NCBI RefSeq assembly: GCF_029868625.1 | Contig: NZ_JARWOJ010000321.1 | Location: 1-33,067 of the forward strand | Length of the DNA stretch: 33,067 nt | DNA from: Nocardia neocaledoniensis | GTDB taxonomy: Bacteria > Actinomycetota > Actinomycetes > Mycobacteriales > Mycobacteriaceae | Direction of reading: 5' to 3' | Shown here: in pieces, positions 24,779 to 32,908 of the stretch | Position numbering within the stretch: the first letter of the stretch is position 1 | Layout: every line of letters starts with the position of its first letter | Made by a program: the position numbers and the translations under genes | The notes under the pieces: generated by a model | Seen by the model: the letters and a program-made list of their open reading frames with translations, nothing else | Told to the model about the DNA's origin: nothing | The model's database searches: none

Positions 24779-25738
24779 ATGACCAGCACACCGGACGACG
24801 ACATCCTGACGACCCCGTGGTCCCGTTCACTCGGCCTGCGGGTCCCCGTCGTGAACGCGCCGATGGGCGGCGCGGCGGGCGGGCGGCTCGCCGCCGCGGT
24901 CAGCGCGGCGGGTGGTCTCGGCATGATCGGGATGGGTAGCGCCGGATCGGTGGCCGCCTTGGAGCGCGAACTGGCCGCCGCGGGCGACGCGGCGATCGGG
25001 ATCGGGCTGGTCGACTGGGTGCGCGAACGGGAACCGGGTCTGCTCGAGGCCGCGATCGCCGCCGGCCCACGCCTGCTCTCGGTGAGCTTCGGAACGGACT
25101 TCTCGTGGGTGGCCACGGCGCGGGCGGCGGGTATCCGCACGGTCACTCAGGTCTACGACGTGCCGGGTGCGCATCGTGCGCAGGAGGCGGGTATCGACGT
25201 GCTGGTGGTCCGTGGCGCCGAGGGCGGCGGGCACGGCGCCGACCGGCTCGCCTTGCTGCCGCTCCTCGACGCCGTGCTCGAGACCGCGACGGTGCCGGTG
25301 CTCGCGGCCGGTGGGATCGGCTCGGGTCGCACGCTCGCCGCGGTCCTGGCGGCGGGCGCTTCCGGTGCCTGGCTCGGCACCTGCCTGGCCGCGGCCGAGG
25401 AGTCGCTGCTGCCGGAGAACGCGCGCCGGGCGATGCTCGCGGCCGACTCCACGCACACCGTCGTGACCACCGTGTTCGACGAGGTGCTCGACCTGCCCTG
25501 GCCGCCGATCTACCCCGCCCGCGTCCTGCGCAACGACGTCACCGATCCCTGGTCACGTCCGGAATTCGATGAGACCCGCCCCAGCGCCGACATGCTGCGC
25601 GCCGCCATGGATTCCGACGACGTGACCATCGCCCCCGTGGACGCGGGCCAGGGCGTCGGGCTCATCACCCACATCGAGCCGGCGGCCACGATCATCGATC
25701 GGATGCGCGCGGACGCGGCGAAGCTCCTGCGACGCTGA
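24779..25738 (+). CDS. Nitronate monooxygenase-family FMN enzyme (NPD/NMO)
   Basis: 319 residues, TIM-barrel flavoprotein. FMN-binding landmarks: VVNAPMGGAAGGRLAAAVSAAGGLGMIG at the start (seen as PMGGAAGG and GGLGMIG), VVRGAEGGGHG at about 142-152, and VLAAGGIGSGRTLAAVLAAGASGAWLG-type segments (AAGGIGSGR and GASGAWLGT). Such enzymes oxidise nitronates such as propionate-3-nitronate to carbonyls and nitrite; related ones act as enoyl reductases, so the substrate is provisional. ATG 24779 follows GAGAGG. It is monocistronic, divergent from the GerW-like gene and convergent with the CocE-type hydrolase. Confidence 0.88.
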   Translation: MTSTPDDDILTTPWSRSLGLRVPVVNAPMGGAAGGRLAAAVSAAGGLGMIGMGSAGSVAALERELAAAGDAAIGIGLVDWVREREPGLLEAAIAAGPRLLSVSFGTDFSWVATARAAGIRTVTQVYDVPGAHRAQEAGIDVLVVRGAEGGGHGADRLALLPLLDAVLETATVPVLAAGGIGSGRTLAAVLAAGASGAWLGTCLAAAEESLLPENARRAMLAADSTHTVVTTVFDEVLDLPWPPIYPARVLRNDVTDPWSRPEFDETRPSADMLRAAMDSDDVTIAPVDAGQGVGLITHIEPAATIIDRMRADAAKLLRR

Positions 25739-25784
25739 TCGCGCGCGTCATCTGGCCAGGTGGCGCGGCATGGTCGCGGTCGGG

Positions 25785-27413
25785 CTAGCCGATCGCGCCG
25801 ACCGCTCGGGTCGGGTCGTTCAGCCAGCCCTGATCGAGTTGGATCGCTTCCTCGGTCCGCCACCTGGCGTGCCAGATCGGCACTCCGCCGGTGAGATCGG
25901 TGTCCCGCGGTGTCGTCAGCAGCGGCAGCTCCAGACGCGCCGCCCGTACCGTCACGGTCGCGTTGGCCGGGGCGTGGGACCAGACATCGTCGACGACGTC
26001 GGTGATGCGGATGCCGAGGCGATGGCCGGCGGCGAGGCGGGCGTCCTGCCAGAGCATCCGGATCCGCGCCTGCGGGGTGACGGGTGCGATGCCGCGCGTG
26101 ATGACGGTCGCGCGTCCGTCGGGTGCGATGTCGTAGAGCTCCAGGGCGACAGTCGCATTCGGCGGTCCGGTCAGTTCCATGGTCGCGGTGGCGCGGCCGG
26201 ACAGGTGCACCGCGTCGGTGACCGGCGCCGAGACGGACCAGATCTCCCGGTCGGGGCCGGGCAGCAGCCCGCGATCCTGGTAGGCGCCGGTGCGCAACTC
26301 GACGGTGACGCGACGGGCATCGACCGGCGGCCAGACCTCCTCGCTCCGCCAGCCGCCGTCGAACTGCCCGACGGTGACCGGCGGTCCCGGCACCTCCACA
26401 TCGGCGCCGGCCACGTGCCGGTCCAGGAACGCGGCCAGTTCGTCATTGAAATGCGGTGTGCCGCAGCGGCTGCGGCAGTCGGAGTGGCCCCACTGCCCGA
26501 ACCAGCCGCGGTGTTCGCCCGGCCCCATCGCCTGCCAGGCGTCGATGACCCGGTCGGCTCTGGTGTTGGAGTCGAGGAAGCTCTGGCCGAGGAACAGCGG
26601 AATCGTGTTGCCGCGCAGGTCGTCGACGACATCACGGTCCCGCCAGCCCGGGTCGGCGGGATCGTGGTCGGTGGTGAGGGCGAGGTAGCTGTCCATGCAT
26701 GCCTGGGTCATCTGGACGGCGTTGGCCTGATATTCGGGTGAGTCGTCCCAGCGGCCCGGGGTGTGCGCGATGGCGAGGTGTTCGGGGCCGGCGAAGTCGG
26801 CGGGGCGCAGACCGTCCTCGGTCAACGGTTTGCCGCCGAACTTCCACGAGATGCCCTGCATGTACAGGTAGGTGTACGGGTCGACGACCGGTTCGAACGC
26901 GGCCACTGCGGCCAGACCCTTCGGCTTCGCCGCCAGCGCGAGCATGCCGGTCCAGCCCTCGTAGGAGGTGCCGACCACGCCGACCCGGCCGGTGGACCAC
27001 GGCCTGCTCGCCGCCCATTCGACGGCGGTCGCCACGTCGGCCTGCTCGCCGGGTCCGCCGAAGTCGGGGCAGCCGTTCGAGCCGCCGAAGCCGCGCAGAT
27101 CGGCGATCACGTAGGTGTAGCCGGCTTTCAACGCCCACTCGACGGGCAGATTGTCGGTCGAGGGTCCGCCCTCCGGGCGCGGCTGGGTCAGGTAGGCGGT
27201 GTGGGACCGGTACGGGCTCGCGGTCAGCAGGACCGGGGTGCGCGCGTCGTCGGACAGGCCCGCGGGCCGCAGGATGTCCATGTGCAAGCGCGTGCCGTCG
27301 GCCGCGGTCACGTACTCCTGCGTCCACGTGAACGCCGCGTTCACCGGCTCGGCCGACACCGGCGTCGCCATACCCAGCACCAACGCCACACCGGCGACGA
27401 CTCGCGCCGCCAT
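25785..27413 (-). CDS. Secreted CocE/NonD-family hydrolase (peptidase S15 fold)
   Basis: 542 residues. A signal peptide is evident (ARVVAGVALVLGMATPVSA, cleavage after about residue 22). The alpha/beta-hydrolase core begins MDILRP and LLTASPYRSHT; the oxyanion Tyr lies in SPYR. The nucleophile Ser is in GTSYEGWTG, FGQWGHSDC marks the catalytic His region, and RADRVIDAW is near the Asp region. The C-terminal jelly-roll (PepX_C) runs from about 340 to 525, with LSGRATATMELTG and GHRLGIRITD. The family includes X-Pro dipeptidyl peptidases, cocaine esterase and glutaryl-7-ACA acylase, so the substrate is open. ATG 27413 is preferred because it gives the signal peptide directly; the frame is open to 27536. 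Confidence 0.9.
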   Translation of the reverse strand: MAARVVAGVALVLGMATPVSAEPVNAAFTWTQEYVTAADGTRLHMDILRPAGLSDDARTPVLLTASPYRSHTAYLTQPRPEGGPSTDNLPVEWALKAGYTYVIADLRGFGGSNGCPDFGGPGEQADVATAVEWAASRPWSTGRVGVVGTSYEGWTGMLALAAKPKGLAAVAAFEPVVDPYTYLYMQGISWKFGGKPLTEDGLRPADFAGPEHLAIAHTPGRWDDSPEYQANAVQMTQACMDSYLALTTDHDPADPGWRDRDVVDDLRGNTIPLFLGQSFLDSNTRADRVIDAWQAMGPGEHRGWFGQWGHSDCRSRCGTPHFNDELAAFLDRHVAGADVEVPGPPVTVGQFDGGWRSEEVWPPVDARRVTVELRTGAYQDRGLLPGPDREIWSVSAPVTDAVHLSGRATATMELTGPPNATVALELYDIAPDGRATVITRGIAPVTPQARIRMLWQDARLAAGHRLGIRITDVVDDVWSHAPANATVTVRAARLELPLLTTPRDTDLTGGVPIWHARWRTEEAIQLDQGWLNDPTRAVGAIG

Positions 27414-27495
27414 CACACCCCATCGCACCAGTGGACTATCGCCGTCCACCGTCCGCACGTCCAGCCCCGAGATCCAGGGGCCGGGCCGTGTCGCG

Positions 27496-28284
27496 TCAGT
27501 CCTGCGGGCGCACGGTGAGAATCTGCTCGGCCACACCCACCGGCCCGTGGATGTCGTGCAGGACCGTGCTGGTCACCCCCTGTCCCGCGGTGCCGAACGT
27601 GACGCTCGTGTCCAGACCGGTCCAGGCCCCCTCCGGCCGGCGGTACAGGTGGATCGTGAGATCGAGGTTGGGGAACATCCACTTGGTCGGCTCCTGCCGG
27701 ACGGCGATGCCGTTGGCGGTGTCGACCAGCGCGATGAACGACGCCATCGAATCCGCGGTCTCCCCCGCCACCAGGTCGATGGGCGAGTGGATCCAGGCGG
27801 TGGTCCGGCCCGGCTGTGGACGGTCGACGGGGCGGAAATCGACCGAGGCGATGTATCCGCCGGACCACACCGAGGTGAGCGGCCACGACGTCAGCGTGTC
27901 CGGCGCGGGCAGCCGGTCGGGCTCCCCACCCGCGACGCTGTCGGTGTTCTGCGTGCTCAGCATCCAGGCGCGGGCGGTCACGACACTGCGTCCGGCGATG
28001 GTGACGGTGGCCTCGACCAGCTCGATCGTGCGACCCGGACGCACGGTGCGGACCTCGACGCCGAACTCCTCGAAGCCGATCCGGCCCAGGATGTCGAAGC
28101 TGATCCGGCTCAGCACCAGCGTGGAGTCCGCCGGTCGGGCGCGCTGGATCTCGTGGACGATCAGGCCCGCGACCGGGCTGAAATGCTGCTCGTCGTCGTT
28201 CCAGGCGCCGCCCGCGTGGGCGGTCGGCACGAAGCGGTGGGTGCCGATTCTCCGGAAGTAGCTGGTCGCGGTCGTGTCCGTCAC
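27496..28284 (-). CDS. Thioesterase-family protein (double hotdog, 4HBT_3/TesB-like)
   Basis: About 262 residues with two hotdog halves. The N-terminal half carries FVPTAHAGGAWNDDEQHFSP, split as AHAGGAW and DEQHFSP, then GLIVHEIQRA and LVLSRISFDILGRI. The C-terminal half has WIHSPIDLVAGE, ALVDTANGIA and LTIHLYRRPEG, typical of TesB-like thioesterase superfamily proteins acting on acyl-CoA. GTG 28284 is chosen for resemblance to relatives beginning MTD; TTG 28293 is possible and neither has a well-spaced ribosome-binding site. It lies 82 bp upstream of the CocE gene on the same strand and is divergent from a TetR gene that probably regulates it. Confidence 0.8.
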   Translation of the reverse strand: MTDTTATSYFRRIGTHRFVPTAHAGGAWNDDEQHFSPVAGLIVHEIQRARPADSTLVLSRISFDILGRIGFEEFGVEVRTVRPGRTIELVEATVTIAGRSVVTARAWMLSTQNTDSVAGGEPDRLPAPDTLTSWPLTSVWSGGYIASVDFRPVDRPQPGRTTAWIHSPIDLVAGETADSMASFIALVDTANGIAVRQEPTKWMFPNLDLTIHLYRRPEGAWTGLDTSVTFGTAGQGVTSTVLHDIHGPVGVAEQILTVRPQD

Positions 28285-28391
28285 CTTTCTCAACCTACGG
28301 GTCGAGTTTTCATCCCACTAGTTGATTTGCCGCCCATGTGGTCGAATTCACAGAGTCCTGGCCATGACTGATGGGTCGATTCACCGGGCTC

Positions 28392-28426
28392 ACCGGCGAC
28401 CGGTCGACGAAGGCCCCGGATATGAT
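28392..28426 (+). promoter_or_regulatory. Promoter of the second TetR gene, with overlapping inverted repeat
   Basis: TATGAT at 28421-28426 is a good -10 box and ends only six bases before the TetR ATG at 28433, so the mRNA is probably leaderless. ACCGG-CGA-CCGGT (28392-28404), a perfect 5-bp inverted repeat, covers the -35 position, where a repressor would block transcription. No TTGAC-like -35 is seen. Confidence 0.5.
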
Positions 28427-28432
28427 CGGCCG

Positions 28433-29059
28433 ATGACTTCGATCGCGGACGAGAGCGTCGCGGCCGGTGGTCGCGCCGCGAGACGACGCGATCGCCGCAA
28501 GGCGGAGATGATCGACGCGGCGCTGCAGATCCTGGTGAGCAGCGGCTACCAGGGCATGCGGTTCGAGGACGTCGCCGAGCGCTCCGACATCGCGAAAGCC
28601 ACCCTCTACCACTACTTCTCCAGCAAGGACGCCCTCGTCGCCGCGGCACTGGAGAAGCTGACCTCCGACGTGCTGACCCACCTCGGCGACGCGCTCGACG
28701 CCGCGGCCGAGCAGACGGCGACCGAGCGGCTCCGCTCGCTGATCGCCGCGCAGCTGCGCGTGCTCACCGTGCTGTATCCCGAAGTGGGCACACTGTTCTC
28801 GTTCCCCGCCCCGTGGCCGGCCGAGCACACCGAGTCGATCAAGGCCATGCGCAGGCGACACGACCGGATCTTCCGCGAGGTCGTCGACCAGGGCGTCGCC
28901 GCGCGCGAATTCGATTGCCCCGACCCGGCGGTCGCGCTGCACTGCCTGCACGGCATCCTCAACCACGCGTCGATCTGGCTCCGCCCGGACGCCGACCCCG
29001 AAGGCCGCACGCGCGACGCGGTCGTCGACGAGGCGATGCGCCTGTTCGTCCGGAGCTAG
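28433..29059 (+). CDS. TetR-family transcriptional regulator
   Basis: 208 residues. The HTH region is textbook: AALQILVSSGYQGMRFEDVAERSDIAKATLYHYFSSKDAL, seen here as SGYQGMRFEDVA and IAKATLYHYFSSKD. A helical ligand-binding domain follows, with TERLRSLIAAQLRVLTVLYPE and ALHCLHGILNHASIWL. The start at ATG 28433 has no ribosome-binding site but lies six bases after a TATGAT box. Upstream in-frame ATGs (28322, 28363) would give an atypical N-terminus. The gene is divergent from the thioesterase-type gene, its probable target together with the CocE hydrolase. The ligand is unknown. Confidence 0.92.
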   Translation: MTSIADESVAAGGRAARRRDRRKAEMIDAALQILVSSGYQGMRFEDVAERSDIAKATLYHYFSSKDALVAAALEKLTSDVLTHLGDALDAAAEQTATERLRSLIAAQLRVLTVLYPEVGTLFSFPAPWPAEHTESIKAMRRRHDRIFREVVDQGVAAREFDCPDPAVALHCLHGILNHASIWLRPDADPEGRTRDAVVDEAMRLFVRS

Positions 29060-29171
29060 CCGAGATCGCCTCGATGCCGGGTTCTCGGTGCGGTTTCCGG
29101 GGTGTCGGACCCTAGGAGTAGGTTCTCCGGCACGGGTGGGGACATCCCCTCCGCAACGGGAGGGAACCGTC

Positions 29172-29642
29172 GTGACCGAGCCGAGAACCCATCACTATCA
29201 ATTCGCGCACCAAGTGCTGCCGAATCTCGCCCAGCGCCTCGGCGCGCGCATGGTCACCGACGAGCCGCCGCTGGGCTACACAGAACAGCTGAAAGGCCTG
29301 TGGGACAACGTCGGCGAGCGCCTGCCCGCCGAGCATCGTCTGCCGAGCGCGGGCATCGCCGGGCATCGGATCGATGCCGACGGCCTGCGGCTGCTCCTGG
29401 TGGAGCTGCCCACGCCGGCCGCGCCGGCCGAAGCCCACTTCGTCGCCGTCGTCCTGCCCGAGAACTCCCACGACGTCCGGGTCTTCACCCTCGAACGCGC
29501 CGCGTTCCAACCGGCCGATCGCGAGGACGCGACGATGCTCGGTTCCTGGGCCGACCGCAGCCATTTCGACCTCGGCCCCGGCCCCCACCCCGAGCCCACG
29601 GCCTTCATCGCCGCGATTCACGCCAAGCTCGCCGCCCGCTAG
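29172..29642 (+). CDS. Hypothetical protein, 156 aa
   Basis: Function not recognised. The product is soluble, mixed alpha/beta and His-rich at the N-terminus (THHYQFAHQVLPNLAQRLG). Central strands look like LLLVELPTP, HFVAVVLPE and VRVFTLE, followed by MLGSWADRSHFDLG and a C-terminal helix FIAAIHAKLAAR. No membrane segment or cofactor motif is seen. GTG 29172 follows a clear GGGAGGGAA site; an in-frame ATG at 29088 has none. It stands alone between the TetR gene and a convergent lipase gene. Codon use is normal for the window, so the gene is probably real. Confidence 0.75.
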   Translation: MTEPRTHHYQFAHQVLPNLAQRLGARMVTDEPPLGYTEQLKGLWDNVGERLPAEHRLPSAGIAGHRIDADGLRLLLVELPTPAAPAEAHFVAVVLPENSHDVRVFTLERAAFQPADREDATMLGSWADRSHFDLGPGPHPEPTAFIAAIHAKLAAR

Positions 29643-29680
29643 CCAGGTACCGCACGACCCGACGGTATCCGCCAGGCGAC

Positions 29681-29696
29681 AGGAGCACCCGCTCCT
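29681..29696. terminator. Hairpin in the convergent gap before the lipase stop
   Basis: AGGAGC (29681-29686), ACCC, GCTCCT (29691-29696): a perfect 6-bp stem in the 168-bp gap between convergent genes ending at 29642 and 29811. No T-tract follows. The rest of the gap shows no clear gene. Confidence 0.4.
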
Positions 29697-29810
29697 CGGC
29701 CTCGTCCAGCCCGCCATCCGGCTCGGCGACGCCAGCGGTAGGCGGCGGCCAGAGCAAACGCAGCAGAGGTGGACGTGTTCCGAGCGATCGCTGTGCGCAC
29801 CCGCCGCCGC

Positions 29811-31037
29811 TCAGCAGGTGCTCGGCGCCGGTGTCGCACCGAACCGGTCGGCCAGGTAGCTCAGCACGGTCGACAGGCCGAGCATGGCCTCGGTCCCGTG
29901 CTCACCGATCGGATTCTCGACACGCTGCACGGGAGTGCCCGCAGCACAGTACTTTCCGGCCAGCGCCCGCACCGAATCGATGGGCGCGAACTCATCGGCG
30001 ATCGCGTGATGGATCAGCACAGGCACGCCGGGCGCGCCCGGGCGGAACAAGGGACTGGCTCTGCGCACGACCTCGCTCAGCGCCTGATTGTCGGTGATCG
30101 AACCGGGCCAGGCTTCCAGCTCGGCCGCATCGAGGAAGGGGTACTTCCGCGCGGCGTCGAGCAGGCAATCGCCTTCGCTCGCTGTCAATGTCGCCCGGCC
30201 GGATTCGTTGAGGTACTGGGCCAGATCGGCCTCCGGGTAGGACCGGTTCAAGCCCACCAGGCCGACCACCGCCGCCCCGCCGAGGACGCTGCCGCTGAAG
30301 CCGGACATGGTGGCTTCCAGATCGGCGACTGTCCCGCCCAGTGCCACACCGGCCAACGGTAGTTCGGGTGCGTAGGCAGGGTACGCCTGCGCGGCGATCG
30401 CGGTGGCCTGCGCTCCGCCGGAGTAGCCCCACATACCGATCGGCGCGGCGAGGTCGACCCCCGCGGGTTCGAAAGCTCTGGCGGCGCGAATGCCGTCGAG
30501 CACGCCGTGGACGTAACCGTCGGCACCGAACAGATCGGAGTCGGGCCCCTGATAGTCGGGCACGACCAGCGCCCAGCCCTGCTGCAGGGCGAACCGGATC
30601 ATCCCCGTCTCGGAATAGGCGTTGCTCGGAGCGCCATCGATCCCGCCGCGCAGCGCGTACGACGGCGCGCATTTCGCGCCGACACCGTCCTCGGCGACCT
30701 GGTACGACAGCAACGGACGCGGACCACCACCCGACCACTCTCCGTGCGGCACGAGAACCGTCGCGATGTACGCCCGGGGCTCACCGTGATTGCCGCGCGT
30801 CTTGTACTGCACCTGCCACGCATCCGCGGGCAACGGCGAGCCGAACGATTCCGGTTCGATCACCCGCGACGCGAGCACCGTCCCATCGGCCAGACCGGCG
30901 AGACCATCAGGCTCGGCGTAGAACGAATCCTGTTCCGGCAGTGGCACCGCCGCGGCCCATCCGGCACCCGCCGTCACCGCCGCCAGCAACGCGCCGATGA
31001 TCGCCACCCGTGACACCGCGATGCCCACCTGCCACAT
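29811..31037 (-). CDS. Secretory lipase (LIP family), exported
   Basis: About 408 residues. A signal peptide is present (AVSRVAIIGALLAAVTAGAGWAAA, core VAIIGALLAAVTAGAG). The mature alpha/beta-hydrolase begins with DSFYAEPDG and includes LLSYQVAEDG, KCAPSYALRGG and LVVPDYQGPDS. The nucleophile Ser is in MWGYSGGAQAT, the acid in HHAIADEFAPID, and the His in IGEHGTEAM. Conserved cysteines lie in AKCAPS, GDCLLD and KYCAAG. Such lipases hydrolyse triglycerides outside the cell. ATG 31037 is preferred because GGGGGAG lies six bases upstream; GTG 31043 is possible. A homologous lipase is encoded divergently at 31625, and the small gene 31171-31479 lies just upstream on the same strand. Confidence 0.9.
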   Translation of the reverse strand: MWQVGIAVSRVAIIGALLAAVTAGAGWAAAVPLPEQDSFYAEPDGLAGLADGTVLASRVIEPESFGSPLPADAWQVQYKTRGNHGEPRAYIATVLVPHGEWSGGGPRPLLSYQVAEDGVGAKCAPSYALRGGIDGAPSNAYSETGMIRFALQQGWALVVPDYQGPDSDLFGADGYVHGVLDGIRAARAFEPAGVDLAAPIGMWGYSGGAQATAIAAQAYPAYAPELPLAGVALGGTVADLEATMSGFSGSVLGGAAVVGLVGLNRSYPEADLAQYLNESGRATLTASEGDCLLDAARKYPFLDAAELEAWPGSITDNQALSEVVRRASPLFRPGAPGVPVLIHHAIADEFAPIDSVRALAGKYCAAGTPVQRVENPIGEHGTEAMLGLSTVLSYLADRFGATPAPSTC

Positions 31038-31170
31038 ACCCACTCCCCCGAGAACCTGTTCCAGTTCGTGTGCGTGAGCGTACTGCGCGCGCCGCGGCCT
31101 CGGGCGCGAACGTGGATCGCGCCAACGAATTACGAACCGAGATCAGGCCCGCAAGGCGGCGTGCACCGTC

Positions 31171-31479
31171 TCAGTAGAGCGCGCACTCCCACGGCTCGAT
31201 GGGCGCGTGTCCCTTCGGGAGTTCGCCGGTGCAGTACCGGTACAGGTACGCCGCGGCACGGCTCTCGGCGTACTTCTCGTTGACGGGCTCCCCCGCGTCG
31301 TCGAGTTCGAGCACATTGGCGAAGATCGCGAAGCAGATCTCCATCTGGGACGGCGAGTCCCGCAGCTCGTCCCAGTAGTTGATGCCCGCCAGCATGGGAT
31401 GCCCGACCGAACCGCGAGCGACCCACCCGGCGAACCGGCGGATCGCCCCCGACGCACCGCTACCGAGATTCGTTGTCAT
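31171..31479 (-). CDS. Hypothetical protein, 102 aa
   Basis: Function not recognised. The body looks conserved: RRFAGWVARGSVGHPMLAG, INYWDELRDSPSQMEICFAI, EKYAESRAAAYLYRYCTGELP and a C-terminal IEPWECALY. It is a soluble, mostly helical protein with three cysteines and no signal peptide. ATG 31479 is taken as the start because residues beyond it, in a frame open to 31623, lose coding character. It precedes the lipase gene by 133 bp on the same strand and is divergent from the second lipase. Confidence 0.7.
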   Translation of the reverse strand: MTTNLGSGASGAIRRFAGWVARGSVGHPMLAGINYWDELRDSPSQMEICFAIFANVLELDDAGEPVNEKYAESRAAAYLYRYCTGELPKGHAPIEPWECALY

Positions 31480-31493
31480 CGGGCGAATGTAGC

Positions 31494-31531
31494 TGTGCCG
31501 GCACATGACCGGCCCGGCTGGTGCCGTCATG
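31494..31531. promoter_or_regulatory. Overlapping palindromes in the lipase divergent region
   Basis: TGTGCCGGCACA (31494-31505) is a perfect 12-bp palindrome. It overlaps a longer imperfect one, CATGAC(c)GGC at 31504-31513 against GCCGTCATG at 31523-31531. They lie in the 145-bp gap between the divergent hypothetical and lipase genes. A possible -10, TACTCT, is at 31563-31568. Between it and the lipase start, GGACT (31584) can pair with AGTCC (31615) around the ribosome-binding site. The binding protein is unknown. Confidence 0.45.
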
Positions 31532-31624
31532 CGGTTCGGACATCCATCCCGGGCGGGAGATGTACTCTGACTGCCTTCTAGGGGGACTCGCGGGAGGCGG
31601 TCTCCTGGGAGGGAAGTCCACAAG

Positions 31625-32908
31625 ATGACAAGTGTCGTATCAGCCCGTGGCGCGACGGGTTCGGTGGTCAGGCGCGGTTCGCTCCGCGCGGTTCTGATCG
31701 CGACGTCGGTCGTGTTGGCCTTGACCGGAACCCCCGTGGCGGTCGGTAGCGCGGATCCGCTGACGGCTCCGCAGCACGACCCGTTCTACACCCCGTCCTC
31801 GGGCTGGGACTCGACGGCGCCGGGCACCATCCTGAATTCGCGCCCGGTCGAAGTGGCCTCGCTGACGCCGCAGGCGCAGAACGCCGACGCTTGGCAGTTG
31901 CTGTATCGGACGACCGCTACCGATGGCAGGCCCATGGTGACCGTGACGACGGTGCTGCGCCCGCGTGGCGGGCAGATCAAAGGACTGATCAGCTATCAGC
32001 CCGCCACGGATGCCTCGGCCCCGCAGTGCGCGCCGTCGTACGTGCTCAGGCAGGGAGCGCCGGACAAGTACGACTCCTCGTTGGATTTCATGCAGATCGA
32101 GCAGATGCTGTCGTCCGGTCATGCGATTTCCGTCCCCGACTGGGAGGGGCCGAACGGGGCGATGTTCACCCCGAGGCAGCCGGGTTATGCCGCGCTCGAC
32201 GGAGTGCGCGCAGCAGAGGCGTTCGCGCCGCTCGGCCTGTCCGGGCCCGATACCCCGGTCGCGGCGATGGGATACTCCGGTGGGTCCTACGGGACCAGTT
32301 GGGTCGCGCAAGTCCAGCCGGCCTACGCTCCCGAACTGCGGCTGGTCGGCGTTGCCATGGGAGGTTGGACAGTGCCCATCGGCCCCTACCTCGCGACGCT
32401 CGACGGCGGTCCGTTCTCCGGCTTCCTGCCGTCGCTCCTGCCCGGCATGATGCGCGCCGATCCGCTGCTGGCGGCCGCATTCGACAAGTACCTGACGCCC
32501 GCCGGGCACGCGCTGATGGCCGCGGGTGACAGCAAATGCGTGACGCCGAACGTGGCTCAGCATGCGTTCCTGCGCATGGACGACCATCTGACGATCCCCT
32601 TCTCGCAGCTGCTCGAGCAGGTGAGGACATCGATGGACGCGTTGGACTTCAGCCCAGGGCCCTCGACCCCGCCGCTGTTCCTCTACAACGCCGTGCACGA
32701 CGAAATCGTCACCATCGCGGGGCCCGACAAGGCGGTGGCGCAGTGGTGCGCCGCGGGTGCGCCGATCACCTACACGCGAGACCAGTTGAGCGAGCACGTC
32801 AGTCTCCAGATCGGGGCGACCGCCGCGGTCCTGCGCTGGATCGATGACCGTCTCGCGGGCCACCCGGCCCCGGGGGGGGGGGGGGGCCCCCCCCGGCCCG
32901 GCCAGTAG
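31625..32908 (+). CDS. Secretory lipase (LIP family), second copy; 3' end suspect
   Basis: 427 residues as read. A signal peptide with a long basic n-region is followed by the hydrophobic core AVLIATSVVLALTG and a cleavage site near VGSADP. Core motifs parallel the lipase at 29811-31037: HDPFYTPSSGW, LISYQPATDASAPQCAPSYVLR (as ISYQPATD and QCAPSYVLR), VPDWEGPNG, nucleophile AMGYSGGSYGT, acid YNAVHDEIV, cysteines SKCVTP and QWCAAG, and His in LSEHVSLQ. It is a secreted lipid hydrolase, divergently paired with the first copy; the two are clearly distinct in sequence, so this is an old duplication. ATG 31625 follows GGGAGGGAAG. The final residues (PAPGGGGGPPRPGQ) are encoded by a 15-G/8-C run and are probably not correct. 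Confidence 0.88.
   Translation: MTSVVSARGATGSVVRRGSLRAVLIATSVVLALTGTPVAVGSADPLTAPQHDPFYTPSSGWDSTAPGTILNSRPVEVASLTPQAQNADAWQLLYRTTATDGRPMVTVTTVLRPRGGQIKGLISYQPATDASAPQCAPSYVLRQGAPDKYDSSLDFMQIEQMLSSGHAISVPDWEGPNGAMFTPRQPGYAALDGVRAAEAFAPLGLSGPDTPVAAMGYSGGSYGTSWVAQVQPAYAPELRLVGVAMGGWTVPIGPYLATLDGGPFSGFLPSLLPGMMRADPLLAAAFDKYLTPAGHALMAAGDSKCVTPNVAQHAFLRMDDHLTIPFSQLLEQVRTSMDALDFSPGPSTPPLFLYNAVHDEIVTIAGPDKAVAQWCAAGAPITYTRDQLSEHVSLQIGATAAVLRWIDDRLAGHPAPGGGGGPPRPGQ

Noticed and set aside
29643..29810. Minus-strand open frame reading coding-like segments such as LDEAEERVLLSPGGYRRVV
   Set aside because: Only about 35 residues look coding-like, there is no start signal except a possible TTG, and the frame continues into antisense sequence of the gene at 29172-29642. 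It could be a gene remnant but cannot be supported.
31052..31061. GAACCTGTTC as a possible LexA/SOS box upstream of the lipase
   Set aside because: The actinobacterial SOS box needs GAAC-N4-GTTC; the spacing here is two bases, and a lipase is an unlikely SOS gene.
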